A DNA stretch of 9,783 bases from Phycisphaerae bacterium SM23_33 (GTDB lineage Bacteria; Planctomycetota; Phycisphaerae; SM23-33). The DNA lies in NCBI GenBank assembly GCA_001303665.1, contig LJUF01000305.1, forward strand, positions 1 through 9,783, given 5' to 3'. Position 1 is the stretch's first letter, and each line of letters begins with the position of its first letter. The notes below the pieces were generated by a model. It saw nothing but the letters and a program-made list of their open reading frames with translations, did not search any database and was not told the origin of the DNA. Positions 1 through 6,484 of the stretch are shown here, in pieces. A program made the position numbers and the translations under genes.

Positions 1-516
1 GGAGGCGCGGCCGTCGGCGATGGCGTCGGCCACGAGCGACCGGTCGGCCATGAGCTCGTCGTAGGAGTAGATGTCGCCCTTTGCGTCGGTGATATAGGCC
101 GGCAGCCACACGTCCATCCAGTGCCACGCGCCGCCCCAGCGGACCTCGTTGCTGACGTGCCCGAAGCCCGGGTTCAGCAGGCGGCACTCCAGCCCGGCCG
201 CGCGAAGCAGGGCGCCGAACAGGTGGGCCTGCGGCCCGCAGCCGCAGCAGCCGTACACCGTGATGTACTTGATGGGGTCGTTGACGAACCACAGCTCCAG
301 GCCGACCTTGCGGCGGGTGGCGGGGTCGGGCGGCTCCACCGGCCGGTGGGAGTGCTCCGGCATGTACACCGTCCGCACCAGGAAGTTGTAGATGGCGACG
401 GCCTTGTCTCGGGGGCTGCGGCGGCCGCGGCAAACGTCCGCCACGATGCTCCGCAGACTCGAGCAATCCACGCTGCGGTCGGTGCGGACGGCGATGCCCC
501 TCAGGACGGTTGCCAT
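1..516 (-). CDS. Transglutaminase-like protein, second tandem copy (C-terminus outside window)
   Basis: The first 172 residues are visible; the rest lies beyond the left edge. It is a close paralog of the gene at 523-2055: both share TDRSV, the RDKAV(A) helix, WGGAWHWMDVWLP and SYDELMADRSL. The transglutaminase-fold triad is present: Cys93 (in GCCGCG), His120 (GFGHVSNEV) and Asp135 (HWMDVW). The fold is known from cysteine proteases and cross-linking enzymes; the substrate here is unknown. The start is the ATG at 516, with an SD (GAGGTGA, 523-529 on the complement) 6 nt upstream. That SD contains the stop codon of the upstream paralog, so translation is probably coupled. Unlike its partner it begins directly at the mature-domain region (MATVLRGIAV) and has no signal peptide. 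The in-frame TGA at 523-525 rules out a longer start. It also carries a charged insertion (about residues 54-72) relative to the partner. Confidence 0.85.
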   Translation of the reverse strand, partial: MATVLRGIAVRTDRSVDCSSLRSIVADVCRGRRSPRDKAVAIYNFLVRTVYMPEHSHRPVEPPDPATRRKVGLELWFVNDPIKYITVYGCCGCGPQAHLFGALLRAAGLECRLLNPGFGHVSNEVRWGGAWHWMDVWLPAYITDAKGDIYSYDELMADRSLVADAIADGRAS

Positions 517-522
517 GGGCGT

Positions 523-2055
523 TCACCTCGCGGGGCAGGCGATGGCGATGGACTTCATCTTCGGGCGTTTGCTTCCGGCGACGCGGATGGTACACCGGTC
601 GCTGGCTTTTTTCACCTGGTGGGTGAAGGACTTTTCGGTTTTCCAGTCTTCCAGCCAACACCAGGTGACCTCCAGGGGCGTCTGGGCCAGCGCGGCGGCG
701 TCGCCGCAGGTGACGGTGACCTGGTTGCTGCCGACCTCCAGCCAGGGCCGGCTGTAGAAGTTCAGCATGGTGGTGTTGGTGACCCGCAGGGACTTCAGCT
801 TCGCCGTGCCGACCAGCATGACACGCAGGCGGAATCCATAATGTCCGCTGGTGGTGCCGGCGGGATACTCGCGGGCGTTGGGCTTGCCGATGGCGAATTC
901 GTCTTGGGGATCGCCCGGCCCGAAGGTCGTGGGCGGCTGCCAGGTGCTGCCATCGTCAAGGGAGCAGTCAACCAGCAGTTTGCCGCCGCCAGGGTCGCTG
1001 GCGACCTGGACCTGCGTGTCGGCGATGACGTAGGGCAGCTCGAAGGCGATCTCGATGGCGGCCGGCCGGCGGGCGTCCTGGGCGACCACACCGCCGCTGG
1101 CGTCCTTGATGTTGCTCGCTTTGGCGTCCCAGGCGGCCAGGCCCCGCTTCGTCATCGGCACGGAGTGGGTGAATACCGCATTGCCGTAATAGCGGTAGTA
1201 GGTGTCGCTCCAGGGGTGCGGGCCGTTCTTGATGGTCTTGCGGTACGGCTCCCAGTACGGGAACGCCTGCTTGCAGGCCGCGTCCTTCGCGAACTTGAAG
1301 GCCGGGCAGGCGAACTTCTCTCCCGGCCAGTACCACTTGCCCACGTGGTCCCACAGCCAGGTGCACGACTCGCCCGGGCGCAGCGCCAGGTTCTCATGGT
1401 ACTGGCACTTTTTCACCCCCGAGCCGGCGGGGCCGGCACGATGGTTCTTGGCGTTCTTGACGGCCTGGATGTCCGGTCCGGGATTGAACATGAAGTTGGC
1501 GGAAACCCTGCCGGCGGCGGCGGCCTTGTCGATCAGGCTGCGGTCGGCCATCAGTTCGTCGTAGGAGTAGATGCGGCCGGTCTCGTCGGTGACGTAGCAG
1601 GGCAGCCAGACGTCCATCCAGTGCCACGCGCCGCCCCAGCCGATCTCGTTGGACCCGTGGGCGAAGCCGGGGTCGAGCCGGCGGGCCTTCAGCCCCGCGG
1701 CGTGGGCCAGGGTGCAGAAGATGTCCGCCTGGATGTCGCAGCCGGCCGCCCCGTACACGTTCAGCACCTTCAGCGGGTCGCGGACGCTGGACAGCCGCCC
1801 GCGGATCATCTCCTTCGGCTGGCCGTAGACGTACGGCATCCACACCGTCCGCACCACGAAGTCGTACAGGGCGACGGCCTTGTCCCTGTCCGTCTTGCAG
1901 CCGGCGGTCACGTCGGCGACGATCGTCTGGACCGTGGCGGAGTTGACGCTGCGGTCGGTGTCGATGACGATGCCGCTGACGCCGGCCGCCCGGACGGCGC
2001 AGCAAACGCTCAAGAGCAACAACATTGCGATGAGTGCGGGCGATGTTGCGTTCAT
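523..2055 (-). CDS. Secreted transglutaminase-like domain protein
   Basis: 510 residues. Residues 1-23 form a signal peptide (hydrophobic LIAMLLLLSV, cleavage plausible after AVRA), so the protein is probably exported. Residues about 45-175 are a transglutaminase-like core with Cys106 (YGAAGCDIQ), His133 (GFAHGSNEI) and Asp148 (HWMDVW), the usual Cys-His-Asp order and spacing. Residues about 330-450 look like a beta-rich domain and include an Asp-box motif, SLDDGSTW (365-372), as seen in sialidase-type beta-propellers and other carbohydrate-associated modules. The start at 2055 was chosen over the in-frame ATG at 2067 because GGAG sits 6 nt upstream of it, whereas at 2067 the AGAGG abuts the ATG. 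It is transcribed first in a two-paralog operon with the gene at 1-516. A role in cell-envelope or polymer processing is inference; no substrate can be read from the sequence. Confidence 0.85.
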   Translation of the reverse strand: MNATSPALIAMLLLLSVCCAVRAAGVSGIVIDTDRSVNSATVQTIVADVTAGCKTDRDKAVALYDFVVRTVWMPYVYGQPKEMIRGRLSSVRDPLKVLNVYGAAGCDIQADIFCTLAHAAGLKARRLDPGFAHGSNEIGWGGAWHWMDVWLPCYVTDETGRIYSYDELMADRSLIDKAAAAGRVSANFMFNPGPDIQAVKNAKNHRAGPAGSGVKKCQYHENLALRPGESCTWLWDHVGKWYWPGEKFACPAFKFAKDAACKQAFPYWEPYRKTIKNGPHPWSDTYYRYYGNAVFTHSVPMTKRGLAAWDAKASNIKDASGGVVAQDARRPAAIEIAFELPYVIADTQVQVASDPGGGKLLVDCSLDDGSTWQPPTTFGPGDPQDEFAIGKPNAREYPAGTTSGHYGFRLRVMLVGTAKLKSLRVTNTTMLNFYSRPWLEVGSNQVTVTCGDAAALAQTPLEVTWCWLEDWKTEKSFTHQVKKASDRCTIRVAGSKRPKMKSIAIACPAR

Positions 2056-2104
2056 TGAATGCTCCATCCTCTTGGGCAGGCCCCTGCAATGTCCGCGTGA
2101 GGTG

Positions 2105-2133
2105 ATTAGAATGTCAGCCGTGCTGGCAGTCAA
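2105..2133 (-). promoter_or_regulatory. Promoter for the transglutaminase-like pair
   Basis: On the minus strand TTGACT (2128-2133) is separated by 17 nt from TCTAAT (2105-2110); each box matches 5 of 6 sigma-70 consensus positions. Transcription would begin near 2098, giving a leader of about 43 nt before the ATG at 2055. The spacing and match are good for a GC-rich region. Confidence 0.65.
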
Positions 2134-2175
2134 GCGCGGCGGCCGGCTTGCCCGGCTGAGGCCAGAGGAAAAGCC

Positions 2176-3087
2176 ATGGCGCGAAAGGAAGGCGAGGGCG
2201 GAACGGCGGGGGCCGTCCGCGTGGGCGTGGTGGGGATGGGCATTCGCGGGCGGATGTACGCGGCCGTCGCCGAGGCGCTTCCCGGCGCCGAGCTGGTCGG
2301 CCACGTGGCCCCGGCCCTGGCCGCCGCCCGGGCCGGCGCCCACCTGCTCATCGAAAAGCCCCTGGCCATGACCGTGCCCGACGCCGCCGGCGTCTGCCGG
2401 GCCGTCCAGGACGCCGGCGTGCGCGCCATGGTCGCCTTCGAGAATCACTGGAACCCGCCGCTGTCGGCGATGAAGGCGGCGGCCGAGGCCGGCGAGCTGG
2501 GCGACTTCGTCTCCTGCAATTCCCAACTGGACGACCGCATTGACGTGCCCACGGAGATGCTGAGCTGGCTGGGCAAGTCCTCGCCGGGATGGTTCCTGAT
2601 GTCGCACACGGTCGAGCTGGCCGGCTGGATCGCCGCCCAGCGGCCGGGCCGCGTCTGGGCCTGCGGCGGCAAAGGCGTCCTCGCCGCCCGCGGCATCGAC
2701 ACCTACGACGCCATCCACGCGGTGGTCGAGTTCGACGGCGGCATGGTGGGCTCGTTCAGCTCCTGCTGGGTGCTGCCGCGGTCGCTGCCGCTGGTGTTCC
2801 AGTTCCGCCACGAGATGGTGGGCACGGCCGGCTCGGTGCGGGCCGACCTGACCGACCAGATGCTGCACAAGGCCACCGACCGGTACGAGCACCCCTCGAC
2901 CCTCGGCGTGACCATGACCGGGGCGCTCACCAGCCCGCCGGCGCAGATGTTCGCCGACTTCGTCTCGGCCTTGCAGGGGGGCGGTGAGCTTCCCTGCCCG
3001 CTGGAGGACGGCCTGGTCAACGTCGCGGCGGTGGCCGCCATCCACGAAAGCATCGAGACGGGCGGGGCGGTGGAGGTGCGCGTGTGA
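2176..3087 (+). CDS. Gfo/Idh/MocA-family oxidoreductase with shortened Rossmann domain
   Basis: 303 residues. The family is recognised from the N-terminal GVVGMGIRG dinucleotide-binding loop (G20-x-G22-x-x-G25), EKPLA (60-64), NHWNPP with the following GELGDF, and SHTVELAGW, the position of the family's catalytic His region. Members oxidise or reduce sugars, inositols and related polyols with NAD(P). Here the loop-to-EKP distance is about 40 residues, whereas about 80 is usual. ELVG runs directly into HVAPALAAARAGAHLLIEKP, so beta2, its acidic tip and the D-x-V-x-x-x-T-P-x-x-H segment are missing in frame. Cofactor binding is therefore doubtful: this is either a damaged or misassembled gene or an unusual variant. 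The start ATG has AGAGGA 6 nt upstream. The gene ends in a 4-nt GTGA overlap with the HAD gene, indicating coupling. Family confidence is high; activity is uncertain. Confidence 0.85.
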   Translation: MARKEGEGGTAGAVRVGVVGMGIRGRMYAAVAEALPGAELVGHVAPALAAARAGAHLLIEKPLAMTVPDAAGVCRAVQDAGVRAMVAFENHWNPPLSAMKAAAEAGELGDFVSCNSQLDDRIDVPTEMLSWLGKSSPGWFLMSHTVELAGWIAAQRPGRVWACGGKGVLAARGIDTYDAIHAVVEFDGGMVGSFSSCWVLPRSLPLVFQFRHEMVGTAGSVRADLTDQMLHKATDRYEHPSTLGVTMTGALTSPPAQMFADFVSALQGGGELPCPLEDGLVNVAAVAAIHESIETGGAVEVRV

Positions 3088-3812
3088 TCCGGGCGGTGAC
3101 CTTCGATTTCTGGGGCACGCTGTACGAGGAGGGCCCGCTGACGGAAAGAAGACACCAGCTGCGCGGCGAGTACGCCCGCGGCTTTCTGCTCGGCAAGGGC
3201 TACCAGGTCGCCGAGAAGCAGCTCGGGTACGCCTTCCGGGTGCTGGAGCGATACGTCAACTGGCAGCGCGAGAGCCGGCACGCCGGCCTGGACGCCGAGG
3301 AGGTGGGGCAGCGGCTGGCGGAGATCGTCGGCATCCGTCTGGAGGGCGGCGACGCGGCCCAGCTCGGCGAGCTGATCTCCTCGGCCAGCCGGGAGGCCCC
3401 GCCCGTGCTGCTGGACACGGCCAGAGAAGTCCTCTCGGCCCTGCACGGCCGGGCGGCGCTGGCGCTGATTTGTGACACGGGCTTCACCCTCGGGCACGAC
3501 CTGTACGCGGTGATGGAGGCCGACGGCGTGGGGCAGCTCTTCGACGCCTTCACCTTCTCCAACCAGACCGGCACCACCAAGCCGGAGGTCCGCCAGTTCC
3601 ACTACACGCTATACCGGCTGGGCTGCCGCCCGGACGAGGCCGTGCACGTCGGCGACCTGGAGGCGACCGACGTGGCCGGGGCCAGGCAGGCCGGCATGCG
3701 GGCGATTCGCATCGTGAATGCCGACGCGGACCCGGCCACCGAAGCCGACGCCGCGGTCGAGGACCTCCGCGGCGTGCCGGACGTCCTGCGGGGGTGGGGA
3801 CTGGCCGTGTGA
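3084..3812 (+). CDS. HAD-superfamily hydrolase
   Basis: 242 residues, a normal length for a HAD with an alpha-helical C1 cap (about residues 18-105). The motifs are in order: motif I DFWGT with nucleophile Asp8; motif II CDT (Thr132); motif III Lys166 in TTKPE; motif IV GDLEATD (Asp191, Asp196). The residue two after the nucleophile is Trp10, not the Asp that acts as general acid/base in most HAD phosphatases, so it may be a weak phosphatase or do different chemistry. The start is the GTG at 3084, which overlaps the TGA of the preceding gene (GTGA); GGAGG at 3072-3076 lies 7 nt upstream. Coupling to a sugar-type oxidoreductase suggests a phosphosugar or related small-molecule substrate, but that is inference. 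Confidence 0.88.
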   Translation: MIRAVTFDFWGTLYEEGPLTERRHQLRGEYARGFLLGKGYQVAEKQLGYAFRVLERYVNWQRESRHAGLDAEEVGQRLAEIVGIRLEGGDAAQLGELISSASREAPPVLLDTAREVLSALHGRAALALICDTGFTLGHDLYAVMEADGVGQLFDAFTFSNQTGTTKPEVRQFHYTLYRLGCRPDEAVHVGDLEATDVAGARQAGMRAIRIVNADADPATEADAAVEDLRGVPDVLRGWGLAV

Positions 3813-3829
3813 ACGGGCGTGAGAATCTG

Positions 3830-3848
3830 CGGGCCTTGCCGCGGCCCG
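3830..3848 (+). other. Short hairpin after the HAD gene
   Basis: CGGGCC (3830-3835) and GGCCCG (3843-3848) form a 6-bp stem with a 7-nt loop, 18 nt after the HAD stop codon. No T-run follows, so it is at best a weak or Rho-assisted 3' end structure. Confidence 0.3.
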
Positions 3849-3860
3849 GCATGTTCCCCC

Positions 3861-3900
3861 CGATTTTCACCCAAGATTCTTGACTTGGGGGTGGAAATCG
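3861..3900. repeat. 40-bp imperfect palindrome upstream of the isc operon
   Basis: The left arm CGATTTTCACCCAAG (3861-3875) pairs with CTTGGGGGTGGAAATCG (3884-3900) across an 8-nt centre. There is one T/G mismatch (a wobble pair in RNA) and two unpaired G. No T-run follows on either strand, so a simple terminator is unlikely. The right arm covers the probable -35 of the isc promoter, which makes an operator or a structured region more likely. Confidence 0.6.
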
Positions 3901-3920
3901 TACCAAAATGGTGCTATATA
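3892..3920 (+). promoter_or_regulatory. Promoter of the isc operon, extended -10
   Basis: TGGAAA (3892-3897), 17 nt, then TATATA (3915-3920), preceded by TGC to form an extended -10. The -35 match is 4 of 6; the extended -10 compensates. The start site would be near 3927, giving a leader of about 26 nt with AAGAGG at 3936-3941 before the ATG at 3953. A TTGACT at 3880-3885 exists but has no properly spaced -10. Confidence 0.55.
3902..3912. promoter_or_regulatory. Candidate Rrf2 operator ACCAAAATGGT
   Basis: An 11-bp dyad, ACCA-AAA-TGGT, sits between -35 and -10, its last bases forming part of the extended -10. Rrf2/IscR-type repressors commonly autoregulate from sites overlapping their own promoter, so this is the natural candidate binding site. 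It is not a match to the E. coli IscR type 1 consensus; the assignment rests on position and symmetry. Confidence 0.4.
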
Positions 3921-3952
3921 TGGGACGATAACTGTAAGAGGCCCCAAACGCG

Positions 3953-4396
3953 ATGTTATCGCTGACGAAAAAAACCGGTTACGGCCTGATTGCAATGACG
4001 CACCTGGCCGGGCTGCCGGAGAACGAGCTGGCCAGCGCACGGGAGATCGCCCAGCACTTCGACGTGCCGGTGTCGCTGCTGATGAACGTGCTGAAGGAGC
4101 TGGCCGCGGCTGGGTACGTCGAATCGGTCCGCGGGGCCCACGGGGGCTATCGCGTGGCCCGGGACCCGCGGGAGATCTCCCTGGCGGACCTGATCACGGC
4201 AATGGAAGGGCCCATCCGACTGGCCGAGTGCGTGGCCGAGGAGCACAGGAGTTCAGACAGCCAGCCCTGCCGGCTGCTGGACCGCTGCCCCGTGGCCGAC
4301 CCGATCCACCAGGTGCAGCGAAGGTTGAGCGACTTTCTCAGGACGGTCAGCTTGGCCGAGATCGTCAGACCGGCCTGGAAGACCGCGGGTAGATAA
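3953..4396 (+). CDS. Rrf2-family transcriptional regulator (IscR-like)
   Basis: 147 residues. The N-terminal Rrf2 winged helix is clear: LTKKTGYGLIAM, then SAREIAQHFDVPVSLLMNVL as the helix-turn-helix (about 28-47), and the wing GAHGGYRVAR (61-70). Three cysteines, Cys93, Cys106 and Cys112, lie where IscR, NsrR and similar proteins bind a Fe-S cluster, so it probably senses cluster status. The spacing (C-x12-C-x5-C) differs from E. coli IscR (C-x5-C-x5-C), and the IscR His ligand three residues after the last Cys is not present. It is the first gene of rrf2-iscS-iscU-fdx, followed 11 nt later by iscS. This is the classical arrangement for a cluster-sensing repressor of Fe-S assembly. Autoregulation is inferred from the dyad in its promoter. 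The name iscR would be reasonable but is not proven. Confidence 0.88.
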   Translation: MLSLTKKTGYGLIAMTHLAGLPENELASAREIAQHFDVPVSLLMNVLKELAAAGYVESVRGAHGGYRVARDPREISLADLITAMEGPIRLAECVAEEHRSSDSQPCRLLDRCPVADPIHQVQRRLSDFLRTVSLAEIVRPAWKTAGR

Positions 4397-4407
4397 GGGA
4401 GCACCCC

Positions 4408-5628
4408 ATGGCGGTCAAGACGCCCGTGTATCTGGACAACAACGCCACCACGCCGGTGGACCCGCGCGTGCTGGAGGCGATGCTGCCCTACTTGCGAGAG
4501 CATTTCGGCAACGCCGCCAGCCGATCCCATTCCTTCGGATGGACGGCCGAGGCCGGCGTGGAAAAGGCCCGCCGGCAGGTCGCCGAGCTGATCCACGCCG
4601 ACCCCAGGGAGATCATCTTCACCAGCGGGGCCACCGAGAGCGACAACCTCGCCATCAAGGGCGCCGCCGAGATGCACCGCGAGCAGGGCAACCACATCGT
4701 CACCTGCCAGACCGAGCACAAGGCCGTGCTGGACACGTGCGAGTATCTTGCCCGGCACGGCTTCGAGGTGACCTTCCTCAAGCCGGACTCTGACGGCCTG
4801 GTCGCCCCCGAGCAGGTGGCCGACGCCGTCACCGACCGCACCATCCTCATCACCCTCATGACCGCCAACAACGAGATCGGCACCATCCATCCCATCGCCG
4901 AAATCGCCGCGGCGGCCAGGCGGAAGGGCGCCCTGTTTCACACCGACGCCACCCAGGCCGTCGGCAAGATCCCCATCGACGTCCAGGCCATGGGCGTGGA
5001 CCTGCTCAGCCTGTCCGCCCACAAGATTTACGGCCCCAAGGGCATCGGGGCGCTGTACGTGCGGCGGCGGCAGCCGCGCGTCCGCCTGGCGATCCAGATG
5101 CACGGCGGCGGGCACGAGCGCGGCCTGCGCAGCGGCACGCTGAACGTGCCGGGCATCGTCGGGCTGGGGGCGGCGGCGGAGATCTGCGGCCGGGAAATGC
5201 CCGAAGAGTCCCGCCGGCTGACGGGGCTGCGCGACCGGCTGCACAGAGGCATCACCGAAGCCCTGGATGAGGTCACGCTGAACGGCCACCCGACCCGCCG
5301 CCTGCCCAACACGGTGAACCTCTCGTTTGCGTACGTGGAGGGCGAGTCGCTGATGATGAAGCTGTCGGACGTGGCGGTCTCTTCCGGCTCGGCCTGCACC
5401 AGCGCCTCGCTGGAGCCCAGCTTCGTGCTGAAGGCCCTGGGCGTGGGCGACGACCTGGCCCACGGGTCGATCCGGTTCTCGCTGGGGCGGTTTAACGCCG
5501 CCGAGGAGATCGAGTACGCGATTCAGAAAGTGGTGGCGGCGGTGAGGCAGCTCCGCGAGCTGTCGCCCCTGTACGAGATGGCCCGGCAGGGCGTGGACAT
5601 CAAGACGGTCAAGTGGGGGCAGGAATAA
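4408..5628 (+). CDS. iscS: Cysteine desulfurase IscS
   Basis: 406 residues, close to E. coli IscS (404) and collinear with it. It is a PLP enzyme that converts cysteine to alanine and passes persulfide sulfur to the IscU scaffold in the cytoplasm. Visible features: YLDNNATTPVDPRV at the N-terminus; the cofactor-region GATESDN (74-80); His104 in TEHKAV; DATQAVG (180-186); PLP Lys206 in SAHKIYGPKG; and the mobile-loop catalytic Cys330 in SSGSACTSASLEPS, the group I (IscS/NifS) signature. The C-terminal tail (LSPLYEMARQGVDIKTVKW) is the IscU-docking type. The start ATG has GGGAG 6 nt upstream. iscU follows after 4 nt. No anomaly was seen. Confidence 0.97.
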   Translation: MAVKTPVYLDNNATTPVDPRVLEAMLPYLREHFGNAASRSHSFGWTAEAGVEKARRQVAELIHADPREIIFTSGATESDNLAIKGAAEMHREQGNHIVTCQTEHKAVLDTCEYLARHGFEVTFLKPDSDGLVAPEQVADAVTDRTILITLMTANNEIGTIHPIAEIAAAARRKGALFHTDATQAVGKIPIDVQAMGVDLLSLSAHKIYGPKGIGALYVRRRQPRVRLAIQMHGGGHERGLRSGTLNVPGIVGLGAAAEICGREMPEESRRLTGLRDRLHRGITEALDEVTLNGHPTRRLPNTVNLSFAYVEGESLMMKLSDVAVSSGSACTSASLEPSFVLKALGVGDDLAHGSIRFSLGRFNAAEEIEYAIQKVVAAVRQLRELSPLYEMARQGVDIKTVKWGQE

Positions 5629-5632
5629 GGCC

Positions 5633-6331
5633 ATGTCCTACAGCGAGAAGCTGCTGGAGCACTTCAACAACCCGCGGAACATGGGGTCGCTGGACAAGGA
5701 CGACCCCAGCGTGGGCACGGGCGTGGTCGGCTCGCCCGAATGCGGCGACGTGATGAAGCTCCAGATCAAGCTGGATGGCAACGGCGTCATCACCGACGCC
5801 AAGTTCAAGACCTTCGGCTGCGGGGCGGCCATCGCCTCCAGCTCGCTGGCCACCGAGTGGCTCAAGGGCCGCACCCTCGAACAGGCCGAGCAGCTCAAGA
5901 ACGTCCAACTCGTCGAAGAGCTCTCGCTGCCGCCGGTGAAGATCCACTGCTCCGTGCTGGCCGAAAGCGCCATCAAGGCCGCCATCGAGGATTGGCGGGC
6001 CAAGCACGGGCCAGCCGGTCGGGGTCGCGCCCGGCCGGGCCGAGCTGCCCTGCCAGGAGTGCCCCGGCAAGGTCGCCTTCGCCCTGGCCGCCGGCTCGGC
6101 CGAAACGGACCGGGCTGCGCCAGGCGGGAACGTCGGCGCGGAGCGGCTGGCCGGCCTGCGCCAGGAGGCCGGCCGCGTCCTTCAGGCCGTGGACAAGGCC
6201 CTGGCCGACACCGGCCAGGTCCTCAGCCCGCAGCAGGGGCGGGTGCTGGAGAAGGCGCTGGCCATGCTCAAGGCCACCGTCCGCCGCGACGACCCCGACC
6301 AGATCGTGCTGGCCATGGACATGGTCAATGA
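5633..6331 (+). CDS. iscU: Fe-S scaffold IscU, reading frame disrupted after the core
   Basis: Residues 1-126 are a complete IscU: Cys37, Asp39, Cys63 and Cys106 are the cluster ligands, at the same numbers as in E. coli, and LPPVK (99-103) is the HscA recognition motif. It builds [2Fe-2S] clusters on sulfur from IscS. E. coli IscU stops at 128 residues, but here no stop codon follows. The frame runs on to 6331 as an Arg/Gly/Pro-rich tail typical of out-of-frame GC-rich DNA. From about 6012 the coding signal (third-base GC, plausible protein) moves to the +1 frame and ends at 6413. So either the true 3' end is a fusion broken by a one-base indel near 6008-6014, or the iscU stop was lost in a deletion. 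The core is certain; residues after about 126 should not be trusted. Confidence 0.93.
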   Translation: MSYSEKLLEHFNNPRNMGSLDKDDPSVGTGVVGSPECGDVMKLQIKLDGNGVITDAKFKTFGCGAAIASSSLATEWLKGRTLEQAEQLKNVQLVEELSLPPVKIHCSVLAESAIKAAIEDWRAKHGPAGRGRARPGRAALPGVPRQGRLRPGRRLGRNGPGCARRERRRGAAGRPAPGGRPRPSGRGQGPGRHRPGPQPAAGAGAGEGAGHAQGHRPPRRPRPDRAGHGHGQ

Positions 6332-6413
6332 GGCGGCCCGCCCCGTGATGGAGACCCGCATGGGCACGGAACCCGGCAGGGCGATGAAAGGAAAAGCCGG
6401 CCAGGAGCCCTGA
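6012..6413 (+). pseudogene. HscA (Hsp70) C-terminal lid-like segment without a start codon
   Basis: The open frame from about 6012 to the TGA at 6411-6413 has strong GC-rich codon bias but no ATG, GTG or TTG before 6189. The part from about 6140 reads RLAGLRQEAGRVLQAVDKAL, then ALADTGQVLSPQQ, DDPDQIVLAMDMVNEA and ends METRMGTEPGRAMKG. This parallels the helical lid at the C-terminus of E. coli HscA (RVLESL, LLSAAERQ, GDDVDAIEQA, RRMDQSVRRALKG). HscA is the chaperone that acts on IscU, and its gene normally lies between iscU and fdx, exactly here. The stretch 6012-6130 (with PCQECPGK) is not recognised. Alternatives: a remnant of a deleted hscB-hscA, or the C-terminal half of an IscU-lid fusion cut by a frameshift. 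Joining the frames by one base would give a 259-residue protein. Confidence 0.6.
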
Positions 6414-6484
6414 AGGTCGGCCGCGTTGCGGACGTTGCGTCCGGCGTTCGGATTCCAGGGCCAATTCTCGTTTGGAAGTGAGCC

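Noticed and set aside
121..2058. Long open frame on the plus strand across the transglutaminase pair (645 codons).
   Set aside because: It is antisense to two genes with clear catalytic motifs; the translation is Gly/Ala/Val-rich without family features, as expected from the complement of GC-rich coding DNA.
2068..3045. Upstream open extension of the minus-strand transglutaminase frame (about 326 codons).
   Set aside because: It lies antisense to the oxidoreductase, reads as low-complexity sequence, and the signal peptide and SD place the start at 2055.
3880..3908. TTGACT as -35 of the isc promoter.
   Set aside because: At 15 to 18 nt downstream there is no acceptable -10; the TGGAAA / TGC-TATATA pair fits better.
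4147..5634. 495-codon open frame on the minus strand opposite iscS.
   Set aside because: iscS is unambiguous; the antisense frame is compositional.
5740..6348. 202-codon frame overlapping iscU on the same strand.
   Set aside because: Arg/Pro/Gln-rich shadow of IscU and of the lid-like segment; no start context.
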